A DNA stretch of 64,000 bases. Origin: CAVRUD01 sp963849635. GTDB lineage: Bacteria; Chloroflexota; Chloroflexia; Thermomicrobiales; UBA6265. A program made the position numbers and the translations under genes. Every line of letters begins with the position of its first letter. Positions within the stretch are counted from its first letter, which is position 1. The notes below the pieces were generated by a model. The model was given only the letters and a program-made list of their open reading frames with translations. It was not told the origin of the DNA and did not search any database. This document shows, piece after piece, positions 41,408-50,747 of the stretch. The stretch lies in NCBI GenBank assembly GCA_963849635.1, contig CAWKIA010000015.1, positions 1-64,000 on the forward strand, read 5' to 3'.

Positions 41408-41742
41408 GGGGCGTCCTTCGGGCATCGTCGACGGCGCCGGCGGGAGGCGTCGGGCCATCCCGGTATCCGTGGCGACACAGACATAATGGCTGCCACGACT
41501 CCGCATTGCCAACCACGATCATGCCTGCCTTCGCGGTGCATTCCGGCCCGATCTGCCTCCTTGCCGAGTCGTATCCCTGTACGCCCGAATCCGAGGGCCT
41601 GTCCGATGTCGGATGCCAACCGACCAACGCCGCGCCTCTCCGGAGGCGGCTACACTGGCGGCGAGCTCCCGATCCGGCCGGCGGGGGCGCGGCGTTGAAC
41701 GTGACCGGCCCACTGAGGACTGGTCGTTCGGGATGACTTCGT
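41408..41742. other. gap between two minus-strand genes
   Basis: Open frames exist on both strands, but they are shadows of GC-rich sequence without ribosome-binding sites or motifs. Nothing recognised. Confidence 0.4.
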
Positions 41743-42746
41743 CTACCCCAATCCCTCTGACAGGAAGATCGACACCAGCGTCTGGCCGGTGCTCTGGTCG
41801 GTCGCCAGGTAGGCGATCCCGCCCATCTCGGAGCCCTGCGCCGGGTGGAGGCCGATCACGGCGATCCCATCGTCGTCCGCCACCGTCCCCAGATCCCCGC
41901 AGGCCACCTTCGTTCCCTCGCCATCCGTCGGGGTCATCACGATAATCGCGTGGGGCGAGGCGAACAGATCGTCCAGGGCTACAGTCGATCGAACCGCCGC
42001 CACTCTCGGCGATCAGGGCGGTTGGCAGCCCCAGGGGATCTCCCTGCGGCGTGTAGACCCCGATATCGATCCGTCGAGCTCCGCTTCCCGGCTCGGCGCA
42101 GGTTCCGGTGATGACGACGCGAAGCGGTCGGCCGGAACCGCCTGCTGGCTGCTCAACCGGCTGGGTCTGCGCCGTTTGATCGGTCTGGCCGGAACCGCCG
42201 GTGGGCAGATTGACGAAGATCGGGAAGCCGACGATCCCATCGATCGGGCCAGGACCGGGCGTGCTGAACCCGATCGGATTCCTCTGCGGCGCGAAGGCGC
42301 CATCGACGGTGCCGGTGTCCAGGTAGGCCTGACCAGTCGTGTTGAGGGGGATAAAAATCGAGCATCTGGCGGCCTGGCCGTTGGTCAGCACTTCGGTGGT
42401 GGTGCAGGCCCCCAACATCGTCCCGTCGTCGGCGACAAATTCCACGTAAGCTCCCACGGCCGCGACGCAGCCGGCCTCGTTCAACGTCGGCGGCAGGGGT
42501 GGAATGATCTGGCAGTTCGCCACCCAGGCCTCCATTTCGTAGGATTCACCCTCTTCCAGAAACAGATCGGACTGCCCAGCCGTGGGCTGACTGGCCGCTA
42601 CCGGGCCGGTCGTGCCCGACAGCGCGCTCAGCCCGAGCGCAAGGGCCGCGACAAACCATAGGATTCGCCGGCTCAGCCGGGAAGCGTCAGTGATCGGCAG
42701 CGATGCGAAGGTGGCCAGAAGAGTCGACTGGGTGGATCGGCGCATC
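41743..42746 (-). CDS. exported protein, unknown function (frame-disrupted)
   Basis: A secreted protein of about 334 residues. Signal region: SRRILWFVAALALGLSALSG. ATG at 42746 with GGAGA upstream. The N-terminal domain has paired Cys (WVANCQIIPP, EAGCVAAVGAYVEF, LGACTTTEVLT, ARCSIFIPL), a beta-rich secreted fold, then a Gln/Pro linker and VVITGTCAEPGSG. One missing base near 41990 shifts the frame; the remainder (VALDDLFASPHAIIV, VACGDLGTV, IAVIGLHPAQGSEMGGIAYL) is in another frame ending at 41743. That C-terminal part resembles a superoxide-dismutase-like or CHRD-like secreted domain pattern, but weakly. Confidence 0.7.
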
Positions 42747-43043
42747 GGGATCTCCTCTCGTCGCGGTCGGCTCCGGCCCATCCCGGAACGCCTGGTGTCC
42801 TGTTCTGGGGAAGGGGAAGACCCCGATTCCCATCTGCAAAATAGCGTATCGGCGCATCGCCCCGCGGGCATTCAGAGAACTACGTACCGAATCACGTAAA
42901 TGGGAGAATAGGCCCGCCGGGAGATGGCTACGTAGATCGGTGAGCCCGGCACACCAGCATGGCTCCCGGCCAGCCGACCAGCCGGCCAACTGGCCATCTG
43001 GTCAGGCAGGATTTTTCAGCCTTACTTCACATAAGGAACCCGC

Positions 43044-43979
43044 GTGGCGGTAGACGGCTTCGCCCCGAACGATTTGCTGCGGGAGCACGTGGGTGGCGAA
43101 TGGGCGGTGGTCCCCACCCAATCGGGCGCAATGGGATCGTCCTACTTCGCCACGAGCGGCGACCGCCGTCTCTTCCTTAAGATTCCCGCCGATCTCCGCG
43201 CCGTCCCCCGGCTGGCCGAGATCGGCATCGCTCCCCCAATCGTGGCGGCGGGCGAATGGCTCGGCCAGCCGTTTCTGCTTCAGGAGTGGATCGCCGCGGA
43301 GCCCGCTGACCGAGCCTGGATGCGGGTCAACGCACACACCGTCGTCCGCCTGATGCGCGCTTACCACACCGACGCACCCCTCCGTGACTCTCTGCTCCCG
43401 ACCTGCCCGGGGACCTTTGCCGCCCACCTCGCCCACGAGCTCGACGGGATCGAGACCGGCCTGGCAGCCGCCGCCGCGCCGGAGTTCCGCGAGCCGCCCG
43501 TCCTTCAAGCAATTGCCCGGCTCTTCGCCCGCGCCGGGGATCTCCCGCACGCCCCCGTGATCCCGGCCCACGGCGACCCCAACCTGTACAACCTGCTGAT
43601 CACCGCCGACCGGATCTACCTCATCGACTGGGACGCGGTCACCCTTTCCGACCCCCTGCGCGACCTCTCCCTCCTCCTCTGGTGGTACGTCCCGCCATCG
43701 GAGTGGTCTGCCGCGCTCTACGCCTACGACAACGGCGCTCGCCCAATCGAGCGAGACCTGATCGAGTGGTGGGCCGCCCGCGCCTCTCTCCGGATTGCCC
43801 TCTGGCTCGACGCCCACCGCCGCGACCCCGGCCTCCTCCGCTCCTTCCTCGCCGACTTCCTCGCCGCCGAATCCGGCGCTCCGAATCCGAAGATGCCGCC
43901 GAGGGCCCCCAACTCGCCGGCCGCCCTCACCCCCCAACCCCCTCTCCCACCGCTGGGAGGAGGGGGAGCGTCTGCTTGA
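43044..43979 (+). CDS. APH-family small-molecule kinase
   Basis: A 311-residue cytosolic protein with the aminoglycoside/choline kinase-like fold. The kinase catalytic loop reads IPAHGDPNLYNLL (HGD-x4-N) and the metal-binding region is YLIDWDAVTLSDP. The N-lobe has GSSYFATSG and RLFLKIP (ATP-contacting Lys). AAGGAA eight bases before GTG supports the start at 43044. The substrate is not predictable: the family phosphorylates aminoglycosides, choline, homoserine and other hydroxyl compounds. No resistance-island context is seen. The last 35 residues are Pro-rich and encoded by an intergenic-repeat-like stretch. Confidence 0.88.
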   Translation: MAVDGFAPNDLLREHVGGEWAVVPTQSGAMGSSYFATSGDRRLFLKIPADLRAVPRLAEIGIAPPIVAAGEWLGQPFLLQEWIAAEPADRAWMRVNAHTVVRLMRAYHTDAPLRDSLLPTCPGTFAAHLAHELDGIETGLAAAAAPEFREPPVLQAIARLFARAGDLPHAPVIPAHGDPNLYNLLITADRIYLIDWDAVTLSDPLRDLSLLLWWYVPPSEWSAALYAYDNGARPIERDLIEWWAARASLRIALWLDAHRRDPGLLRSFLADFLAAESGAPNPKMPPRAPNSPAALTPQPPLPPLGGGGASA

Positions 43980-46220
43980 GCATGCGCGGCTCTTCTCCGT
44001 CCACCGCGTGGGCCAGGAGTGGGGATAGAGGGTGAGGTCTGTCGCCGCAGCAGGGCCCGGCTCGAGGGCCAATCCCATCGCCCCGGCGAGCGCCACAAGG
44101 GACCAAACCCAGGTCATCGGCGCGGAATGCGTGTCTGGTCCCGATCCGGCGCCCGTATCCGGCAGTGTGACGACGAGCGGCACGTCCGGCTCGACCCACG
44201 ATCCGGTGCTGCTATCGGCCCCGGCGTCTGGTCCGTCCGCGCCGCCGTCAGCTCCGCTGGAGTTATCGTCCGTGCCGCTGTCGGACCCGCCATCATCGCC
44301 GCCGTCGGCGGCCAGCATGTTGTACCAGTCACACAGCCAGGTGGAGCCGGGTTCGAGGTCCAGCCAGACGGTGAACCCGTCCGACTCATCTTCATCATCC
44401 GGCTCGGAAGCGGGGCCACTCTTGCGGCAGAAGAGGGCGTAATCCACCACCTCCGCCGGAAGATCCTCGCTCAGGGTGACCTCGGAGTAGGTGCCATCGG
44501 GCAGCGGAAAGAAGACCCTGCCTGGACCTGCCTCTCCGGTCGTCGCCACGAACGGTGCATGACCATCGCCCAGGTCCAACGTGACCGGAATCTCGTCCTC
44601 GGTGGATGGGCAGGCGGCGGCGAAGGTCGCCGCGTCGGCCGTGGACGCGTCCGCGATCGCCCCCGCCGGGCAGGCGTAGGTCGTCAGATCGAGCCAGCCG
44701 TCGTTGTTGTTCGGATCACCGGGAATGTTGAACCAGTTGCAGGAGTAATGGAGGTAGGTCTCGCCAAACGGCAGCTCGATCCGGCCCTGGTTGGTTGGGA
44801 TCAGGTCCCATGTGATCAATGCCGGAAACGGTTCCGTCGCGGCGGTGCAGAACACGACCGGCTGCACGAACCCGGCGGGGATCTCCTCCCAGATCGTGGC
44901 CGTCCCGCTCCCGATTTTGTCCCAGGAGATCCAGCCTGTCTCTTTCTCGTAGATCTGCGGCTGATCCAGCTCGCCCTTCAGTAAATGGAAGACGACCTCG
45001 CCGCCAAGGTTCTCCTGGCACTTGTCGCCGAAGTAGTCGGGGTCCTCACTGGATGCGTCGACGCCGAGCTGGCAGACCCGCTTGTAGATGGTTACGCTGC
45101 CCTGATCCGGAATCATGAACCAGTGGCACAGGGCGTTCGGGCCCGGTATCGCGGTGAAGTCGTACTCCATCGTATTGAGCGGAGCCGGGTAGGGCGCAAA
45201 CGCCACGCTCCCATCCGAGGCACAGAAGACTGCCGGCTGGCCAAATCCCTCCGGGTCCCCTGCTTCGATCTGGACCGGCGTCAGCGGCAGGTCCTCCCAG
45301 ATGGCCGTCCCCCCGGCGGTCTGCCGTTCCTGGACACCGGTCCCCGCGTCGAGCCGGAAGCCAAGGCCGTCAATGGGGGCAGTGCAGGCATCGAGAAAAT
45401 CCGCGACATCCTCGTTTGTGGCCAGCAGGTTGTCCGGGCACGACCACGCCTGGATCGTCATCGACCGGGGCGCGGGCGGGATGTACCAGGAGCAGATGAA
45501 CCAGGCGCCGGGCACCGTCAACTCCGCCGCGATCCCCGCCTGGTCCGTGCTGCCCGTAACCGAGTACCGGGCCCAATCGCTGCCTGGCAGGTCATCCCGG
45601 CAGAAGACGATCGGCATGCCCGACTCGGGCGGCAGGTTCAAGCCCAGATAGACCTGACCAAGCACCAGATCCGCCCACGAGGCGGCGCCGCTGGCGTCCG
45701 TAAAGGAGGGGGTCGTCACGCCCTCCTGGTTGAGGAGCGCGGTGAGTCCTGTCGCGGGCGCGGGGCAGGCAACCGTCAGCGCGGCGATGTCGTCCGCGAT
45801 CGCCGTCACGTCCGTGGGGCAGACCCGCTCCCGGATCTCTACCGTAATGTCGTCGTTGCCGGGCCCAGGCGCGACCTCTTCGACCGCGATGATCTCTTCG
45901 ACAGCGGGTTCCCCGTTGTCCGGTGGTAGGACCGGATCGTCGGGCTCGGCGGTGGCGTCCGCCTCGACCAGCGTCAGCACGCCGGGGCCTTCCGGCGAAG
46001 GCGGAGTAGCCGTCGGCACAGGCGCCAGGACGAGGGTGACAGGGTCCTCTTCGGCGGCCACGCCCACCAGACCGCAGACAGCGGCCAGGGCCAGCGCGAC
46101 GATCAGCGGCGCCGCCAGGCGCGCCAGGGATCGCCCCGGCCGTAGACAGGATGGCCGCAACACAGGCGCGATGCTGGATGGGGATGAAAGGGGGCTGGAG
46201 GTCGGCGCTGGAGCGTGCAT
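43980..46220 (-). CDS. LPDTG-type surface protein with repeated Cys-containing domains
   Basis: A large exported protein. ATG at 46220 with GGGAGGG upstream. Signal: LAAPLIVALALAAVCGLVGV. It has about five repeats of a 110-residue beta-sandwich pattern with G-x-x-x-W-x-x-L, then PVVFC and C-x-W(Y/F) (for example MPIVFCRDDL with CSWYIPPAP, QPAVFCASDG with CHWFMIPD, QPVVFCTAAT with CNWFNIPG), reminiscent of SpaA/prealbumin-like pilin domains. A Gly/Asp/Ser linker follows, then LPDTGAGSG and a hydrophobic WVWSLVALAGAMGLAL. The usual Arg tail and stop are missing. The frame runs on to 43002 antisense to the APH kinase gene, so the annotated end is a judgement: a frameshift near 44050 or a lost stop is likely. 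Confidence 0.8.
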
Positions 46221-46474
46221 TGGAGCCCTCCCAGGTGCGACGAGCGCGGGCACTATTTGCCCGACATGTCCAGCTGGCGTTCCAGCGGGCATGTTCCCAG
46301 CCTGCGCCGCTACGCCTCCGCTCGCATCCGGAGAACTACATGAGTTTTCGCGACCCTCCCCAAATCGAGGTCAGTAACGTCACGTAGACCGTTCGCCTGG
46401 TGTCGGGCGTCAGAAGACGCCCCCCCACTCCGCCGTAGCGCGGCAAGCCAGCGATACGCCGAACCCCGCTCCGT

Positions 46475-47275
46475 TCAGGCCGGTCGCTTCGTCCCGCGCA
46501 CGGTCCATGCCCGGTCGGTCAGGTGCAGCGATCCATCAGCGGCAATGGGGAGGGTGGCTCGCAACTGCTCACGAAGCGCCGCCTTGCGGTCGCCGTCGAG
46601 TGCGGACGCGTAGCGCTGTGCAGCAGCCGTGCCGTCCATGGTGAACGGCAGCCAGTAGTCGTCGAGGTCTTGAAAACGCATCGGCAGGTCGAGCGCATCG
46701 ATGATGATGTCGCTCAGTCCGGCCGCGCGGAACAGCTCCGCCAGCGGCTCGGGCTCGCAGGTGTGGAAGTGCGGACGGGGATCGAGGGCTATGGCTTGAG
46801 GGTCCGTCACCGCAACTGCCGCCCAGAAGTATTGCGAGCGTTGCATCGCGCCACGGAAGTCCCAGACGTAGGCGCCGACCGCGCCGCCGGGGCGGGCGGC
46901 TCGGGTCATCTCGGTGAGCGCGAGGGCGGGATTCGCCACGAAGTTGAGGACGAGACCGGCGACTATCGCATCGTAGCCGTCACTGCTCACCGGAAGGGCT
47001 TGCGCGTCTCCGATTTCGAAGCGGGCACGCGGATCGGAGACGCGAGATTGCGCGGCGCCGAGGAACTCGGGCGAGGGATCGATACCCAGCACCGCGCTCG
47101 GGTCGGCCGCCTCGAGCACGGCGGCGGTCAGGGCGCCGGTACCGCAGCCGACGTCCAACCACCGGCCTGCCGAAGGCGCCGCGAACCAATCGAGGAAAGC
47201 CAACGCCAGGGGGCGGCTCCATCTCCCCATGTAGGCCTCGTAGGCGTCGGTGGATCGCCAGACGTAGTCGGCCAT
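46475..47275 (-). CDS. class I SAM-dependent methyltransferase
   Basis: A 266-residue soluble methyltransferase. Motif I RWLDVGCGTGALTAAVL binds S-adenosylmethionine, followed by VLGIDPSPEFL (acidic loop), ARFEIGDAQALP and FDAI-type YDAIVAGLVLNF. The C-terminal part is typical of the UbiE/YcgJ-like group acting on small molecules. GGAGGG at correct spacing supports the ATG at 47275. Substrate unknown. Single gene. Confidence 0.9.
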   Translation of the reverse strand: MADYVWRSTDAYEAYMGRWSRPLALAFLDWFAAPSAGRWLDVGCGTGALTAAVLEAADPSAVLGIDPSPEFLGAAQSRVSDPRARFEIGDAQALPVSSDGYDAIVAGLVLNFVANPALALTEMTRAARPGGAVGAYVWDFRGAMQRSQYFWAAVAVTDPQAIALDPRPHFHTCEPEPLAELFRAAGLSDIIIDALDLPMRFQDLDDYWLPFTMDGTAAAQRYASALDGDRKAALREQLRATLPIAADGSLHLTDRAWTVRGTKRPA

Positions 47276-47568
47276 GGGGTTCCCTCCGCCAGTCCGCCGA
47301 TCGCCCAATGAGGCCGCTAGCCTACAGCATTGCACGGCTCGCCATGCGCGAAGGCCCCATTCCCCGGCCTCGGAAGTGCCCTCTACGTCGTGTTTGCAAA
47401 GTCGGTTTGGTGGGTGGGACCGGCCCGTTCTTAGCCCTTGAAGGGCTTCGTGTGGGATAGCCCGGGATTCAACCCCGGGTCCGGCCGCCCCGGCGTTGCT
47501 CTCCGCCATTTGCAATCAGCCCTGGAAGGGGATAGGGGCCTCTCGAGGCCACTGCCCTAACTGACGAC
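47276..47568. other. intergenic region with two short hairpins
   Basis: Contains AGCCCTTGAAGGGCT (47433-47447), self-complementary, and 47461-47479 with CCCGGG on both sides of ATTCAAC. Elements like this recur between genes in such genomes. A tRNA was considered because of the T-loop-like ATTCAACCCC, but no acceptor or anticodon arm could be drawn. No gene recognised. Confidence 0.4.
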
Positions 47569-47599
47569 AACGGCCCATCCCACAAAGGGACGGGCCGTT
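47569..47599 (-). terminator. 13-bp hairpin after the DUF3352 gene
   Basis: Arms 47569-47581 and 47587-47599 pair with one mismatch around a five-base loop. They lie about 32 bases downstream of the minus-strand stop at 47632. No T-run on that strand. Confidence 0.5.
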
Positions 47600-47631
47600 G
47601 GCCAGATCAAAATAGCGAGTCGGTTACTCGC

Positions 47632-49944
47632 TTACTCCCCAATCATGAGGAGCGCGCTCACCCGGAGGACATCGCCGCGGGTGTAGGCCACCGCCGCCAG
47701 GGCTTCGATGCCGGAGAGGTCGGGCAGTCCCCATGTCGTGCTCGGGACCGGCGTCGCCATGCAGCTGTCATCGACCGCCGCGTCGCAATCCGGTATTGCC
47801 CCCGGGCTGCCAACTAGGAGAGGCTCCAGCAAGGTGATCAACTGGCCCAGATCGAGGTAGAAGACGCCGTTGGACGGCTCCGGCAGCTCGGCCATGATCG
47901 CCTGGTAGCGCGGGTTGTCGGCCAGGGTGCCGCTCGCCGCGCCCTCGACATAGTCCGCAAAGCCCTCGTTTACCCCGAAGACGAACCGGCCATCGACGAT
48001 GCCCCACTGCAGGCGGATCGTCGGCACCGGCTCATCGGCCTCCGTCTGGTCGACCGGCGTGTCGGATTCGAGGCCCGTCACGCTCGGCGGGATCGGGATC
48101 GTGATCACCTGGGTCAGTCCGTCCCCGACTATCTCCGTCTGCACGCCCACCTCGGTGTTCGCCAGGATCTGGATCGGATTGTCGGACGCGAGTGCCAGGC
48201 CCACCGCCAACACGTTGATGTAGGTGGCCAGCTTCGTCGTCGCATCCAGCACCTGGGTCAGGTCGTTCACCCCGGAGGTGAAGACCGCGCCGACCCCGCT
48301 CGGGTCGGTCAATGAGCGGACCGTCAGGGCGAAGGCCCACTCGCCGGTCAACTGGTTGATCAGTTGCGTGCGCGGATTGAACGAGATGATCCTGCCGATG
48401 AGCTCATCGAGCGCCGCGATCTTCTCGGCGTCGGTCGCCCCCTCTGGTAACAGCAGGAATGCGTCCGGATCCTGCATCGCCGCCTGGGCGATCGCCAGGT
48501 CGAGGACGTCTAGCTGCGGCGTTATCGTCTCGCCCAGCTCGAACCCGTCGACAAAGATCAGACTATCGCCAGGGACCTCACCATCAAGCGTCACCTCGCC
48601 GCCCTCCGGCAGCGAAGGCAGCGTTACACCTTCGGCGGCGAACATCGCCGTCTCGAAGCGGAAGCCCGGGGTATCTGCCCGGACAATAAAGGCGTTGTAT
48701 GCTCGCAGTTGGTCGAGTTGGGCCGCCGAGATGCCGCCCGCCTGCAGTTCGGCACCAAACGCTACTGTGGCCAGGGCCAGCACCGGCTTCAGCGCCGTCA
48801 CGATGGCCGGGCCGTTGACGAACCCGAAGGCCAGGAAGTCGTCCGGCAGCTCTGAGCGCGCCCGCACGAAGGCGGGATCGGCATCCAGGGCCGGAGCCTC
48901 GCCCGCGTAGACCGCCGCGTACGGCTCCAGATCCTCCGGCGTCCCCGCGACCACGAAGACGTCGCCCAGCCGCGCCACCGCGATTCCGGCACTCCCGAAC
49001 TCGTCCGGTGACAGCGACGAGATCGTCACCCCGGAGACTTCCGTCTCCTCGATGGCCGTGTCGGTCGAGCGGGATGCCTCCAACAGCACTGCGTCGATCT
49101 CGGCGGCGGCGGCATCGGGATCGCTGGGGCGGACTATCCCGACGACACCGGACGGCCCTACCTCATCGTCCGCTCCGGAGTCCGTGGTCCCAATGTTGTC
49201 GAGCGGATCGCCGCCCGTGTTGCCGGCGTCCTCGTCGGAGGACTCCTCCGCCGCATCCTCGACCACCTCGGCGGAATCCTCGGCGGCCTCTTCGATCGCC
49301 ACTTCGGGCTCCATGGTGGCTTCGGCTTCGGTCCCCCCGGGGATGAGCGCCTCCTCCACGACCGCGGCGACCGCGTCCGCGCCCTCATCCAGCGACTCGC
49401 CGAACGCCTCGATCACCTGATCGGACACGGCCACCGCGACTTCGCCGTCCAGGATCACGCCCAGGTCGGGCATGGCCCCGGCGGTCGCATCTGCCGCGGG
49501 GGTGGCGTCGGTTGTGGAGCCGGTGGTGGTATCGATCGACGAGTCCTCGGTGGAGACACCGATCGCCTCGTAGGGCACCGCCACCGCGAACAGGCTGTCG
49601 ACCAGGTCACCGAGGCCGGCCCGGTCCAACAGCTCCTGGCTCTGGATGATCTGGCCGGAGGTCGGGTCGATCGTCAGGGCGGCGAACAGGAGCGTATCGG
49701 CCGGGACCACGGACGCCGTCTGCAGGCCGGCGACCGTCGTTTGCGCTACTGGGGATGCCTCCGGCGTGCCGGAGGAGTCCTGGGCCGTCGCCTGGCGTCC
49801 GACCATCACGGCCGGCACCAGGGCCGCCAGCAGGGCGAGCGTCAGAGCGATCCGGCCGCCACGTCCGGCCAGTCTGGCCTGGCCAGCCGGCCCATGGGGC
49901 CGGCGCGGTTCCGCCATGGGGGATCGGGTCACGGGCGCCGTCAT
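47632..49944 (-). CDS. DUF3352 exported protein
   Basis: A 770-residue protein of the DUF3352 family. N-terminal membrane/signal segment: IALTLALLAALVPAVMVG. Residues about 60-150 and 260-480 carry the family's repeated beta-rich units (SVVPADTLLFAALTIDP, DFLAFGFVNGPAIV, GVNDLTQVLDATTKLATYINVLA, NGVFYLDLGQLITLL). In between is an acidic low-complexity insert (EESSDEDAGNTGGDP). Family role is unknown; members are lipoprotein- or membrane-anchored and face outside. Start 49944 with GGAGG upstream; an ATG five codons earlier is also possible. An 18-bp palindrome lies about 46 bases upstream of the start. Minus strand, no operon partners. Confidence 0.85.
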   Translation of the reverse strand: MTAPVTRSPMAEPRRPHGPAGQARLAGRGGRIALTLALLAALVPAVMVGRQATAQDSSGTPEASPVAQTTVAGLQTASVVPADTLLFAALTIDPTSGQIIQSQELLDRAGLGDLVDSLFAVAVPYEAIGVSTEDSSIDTTTGSTTDATPAADATAGAMPDLGVILDGEVAVAVSDQVIEAFGESLDEGADAVAAVVEEALIPGGTEAEATMEPEVAIEEAAEDSAEVVEDAAEESSDEDAGNTGGDPLDNIGTTDSGADDEVGPSGVVGIVRPSDPDAAAAEIDAVLLEASRSTDTAIEETEVSGVTISSLSPDEFGSAGIAVARLGDVFVVAGTPEDLEPYAAVYAGEAPALDADPAFVRARSELPDDFLAFGFVNGPAIVTALKPVLALATVAFGAELQAGGISAAQLDQLRAYNAFIVRADTPGFRFETAMFAAEGVTLPSLPEGGEVTLDGEVPGDSLIFVDGFELGETITPQLDVLDLAIAQAAMQDPDAFLLLPEGATDAEKIAALDELIGRIISFNPRTQLINQLTGEWAFALTVRSLTDPSGVGAVFTSGVNDLTQVLDATTKLATYINVLAVGLALASDNPIQILANTEVGVQTEIVGDGLTQVITIPIPPSVTGLESDTPVDQTEADEPVPTIRLQWGIVDGRFVFGVNEGFADYVEGAASGTLADNPRYQAIMAELPEPSNGVFYLDLGQLITLLEPLLVGSPGAIPDCDAAVDDSCMATPVPSTTWGLPDLSGIEALAAVAYTRGDVLRVSALLMIGE

Positions 49945-49989
49945 AGGAAGAACCTCCATCGTTGGCGTGCCGGGGTAGGGAAGCCGGCG

Positions 49990-50007
49990 CGCGAATCATG
50001 ATTCGCG
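49990..50007. promoter_or_regulatory. 18-bp perfect palindrome upstream of the DUF3352 gene
   Basis: CGCGAATCATGATTCGCG is its own reverse complement and lies 46-63 bases before the ATG at 49944, where an operator would sit. No second copy was seen in the window. The regulator is unknown. Confidence 0.45.
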
Positions 50008-50207
50008 TAGCGCGTCTCTCTGAAGCCAGATACCCGAGCTCCTGTGTGTGTATCGCCGGCCTGCGTGGTCCGGCGTTCGGCGGCAGGCCACGGCACAGCG
50101 CCATGCGCGTCAGGACAGAAGACGTCGCCCTCGGGCGAACAGTTCCGAGTGTAGCCGATGGGCCGCTTCCCGGTCCGGCAAACGGCGGGCCACGCCGGTC
50201 AACTCCT

Positions 50208-50342
50208 GAATCTATCTCGGGGTAGACGCCGAGGCGACCAAACCGTCTTACGATGCTCGTGGTCGAACGTTCTATAAGCAGAAGCGGATAGTAGTTCGAT
50301 CGTCCAGGCCGAAAACCGGCGATCCGCTTCTGAAAATCAGAC
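50208..50342 (+). promoter_or_regulatory. structured leader A, upstream of the 50360 gene
   Basis: First copy of a repeated leader that also precedes the next gene. Parts: TCTATC...GTAGA arms at the left, a conserved CGTCTTACGATG and GTTCTATA stretch, then a long-range stem 50279-50289 with 50322-50332 (11 pairs, perfect) enclosing a conserved GTTCGATCGTC loop segment and an inner hairpin 50308-50311 with 50317-50320. A conserved GAAAATCAG follows, just before the ribosome-binding site. Differences from copy B keep the stems paired. It looks like a transcribed RNA element and does not match a riboswitch class I know. Confidence 0.6.
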
Positions 50343-50359
50343 CAGGGGAGGAATTATCC

Positions 50360-50617
50360 ATGTTTGACCCTATCCAGCAGCAAGCTGGGATGACGTTCCT
50401 GCGCAGCATCGCGAAACAGGCCAGCCTAGGCGCACTGCCCTACCCGGCGGAGCCGCTCCCGCCATCGGAGCCCGACCGGCGCCCGCTCTGGCGATCCCTT
50501 GGCGCCGGACTCGCCCGGTTCGTCCGGTTCGCTCGGGGCGCCCGGGCCGGACGCGCGGGCCGCGCTACTCCCTCAAGTCAACCGTTCGGGTCAACCGCCG
50601 AATCTATCCAAGGATAG
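50360..50617 (+). CDS. small basic protein behind leader A, 85 aa
   Basis: Starts MFDPIQQQAGMTFLRSIAKQ with an ideal GGGGAGGA site. The middle is Pro-rich (PYPAEPLPPSEPDRRP) and the second half is a basic amphipathic helix (WRSLGAGLARFVRFARGARAGRAGRA). Its final codons overlap the beginning of leader B. The strong ribosome-binding site and conserved leader make translation likely. Unrecognised; the amphipathic helix could associate with membrane or nucleic acid. Confidence 0.55.
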   Translation: MFDPIQQQAGMTFLRSIAKQASLGALPYPAEPLPPSEPDRRPLWRSLGAGLARFVRFARGARAGRAGRATPSSQPFGSTAESIQG

Positions 50618-50733
50618 ACGCTGGGACGACCGGCTCGTCTTACGATGATGGTGGTCGAGCGTTCTATAGGCAGAAAGCGGACAAGAGTTCGATCGTCGAA
50701 GCCGAAATCCGGCTGTCTGCTTCCGAAAATCAG
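50600..50733 (+). promoter_or_regulatory. structured leader B, upstream of the 50748 gene
   Basis: Second copy of the leader. It starts with TCTATCCAAGGATAGA (a perfect palindrome here), then CGTCTTACGATG, GTTCTATA, and the long stem 50675-50683 with 50714-50722, including a G-U pair and a C-G pair where copy A has T-A. Inside it, the hairpin 50700-50704 with 50710-50714 has gained an A-T pair relative to A. GAAAATCAG is kept. Leader A to leader B spacing is about 390 bases, as from a tandem duplication of leader plus gene, although the encoded proteins are now different. Confidence 0.6.
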
Positions 50734-50747
50734 TTCAGGAGACGAAA

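Noticed and set aside
43002..43979. Extension of the LPDTG protein frame over the kinase gene
   Set aside because: Composition beyond the sorting signal is antisense-like (Gly/Glu/Arg); the plus-strand kinase motifs are clearly the real coding sequence.
47430..47500. tRNA-like T arm near ATTCAACCCC
   Set aside because: Explained by two simple hairpins (AGCCCTTGAAGGGCT and CCCGGG...CCCGGG); no cloverleaf.
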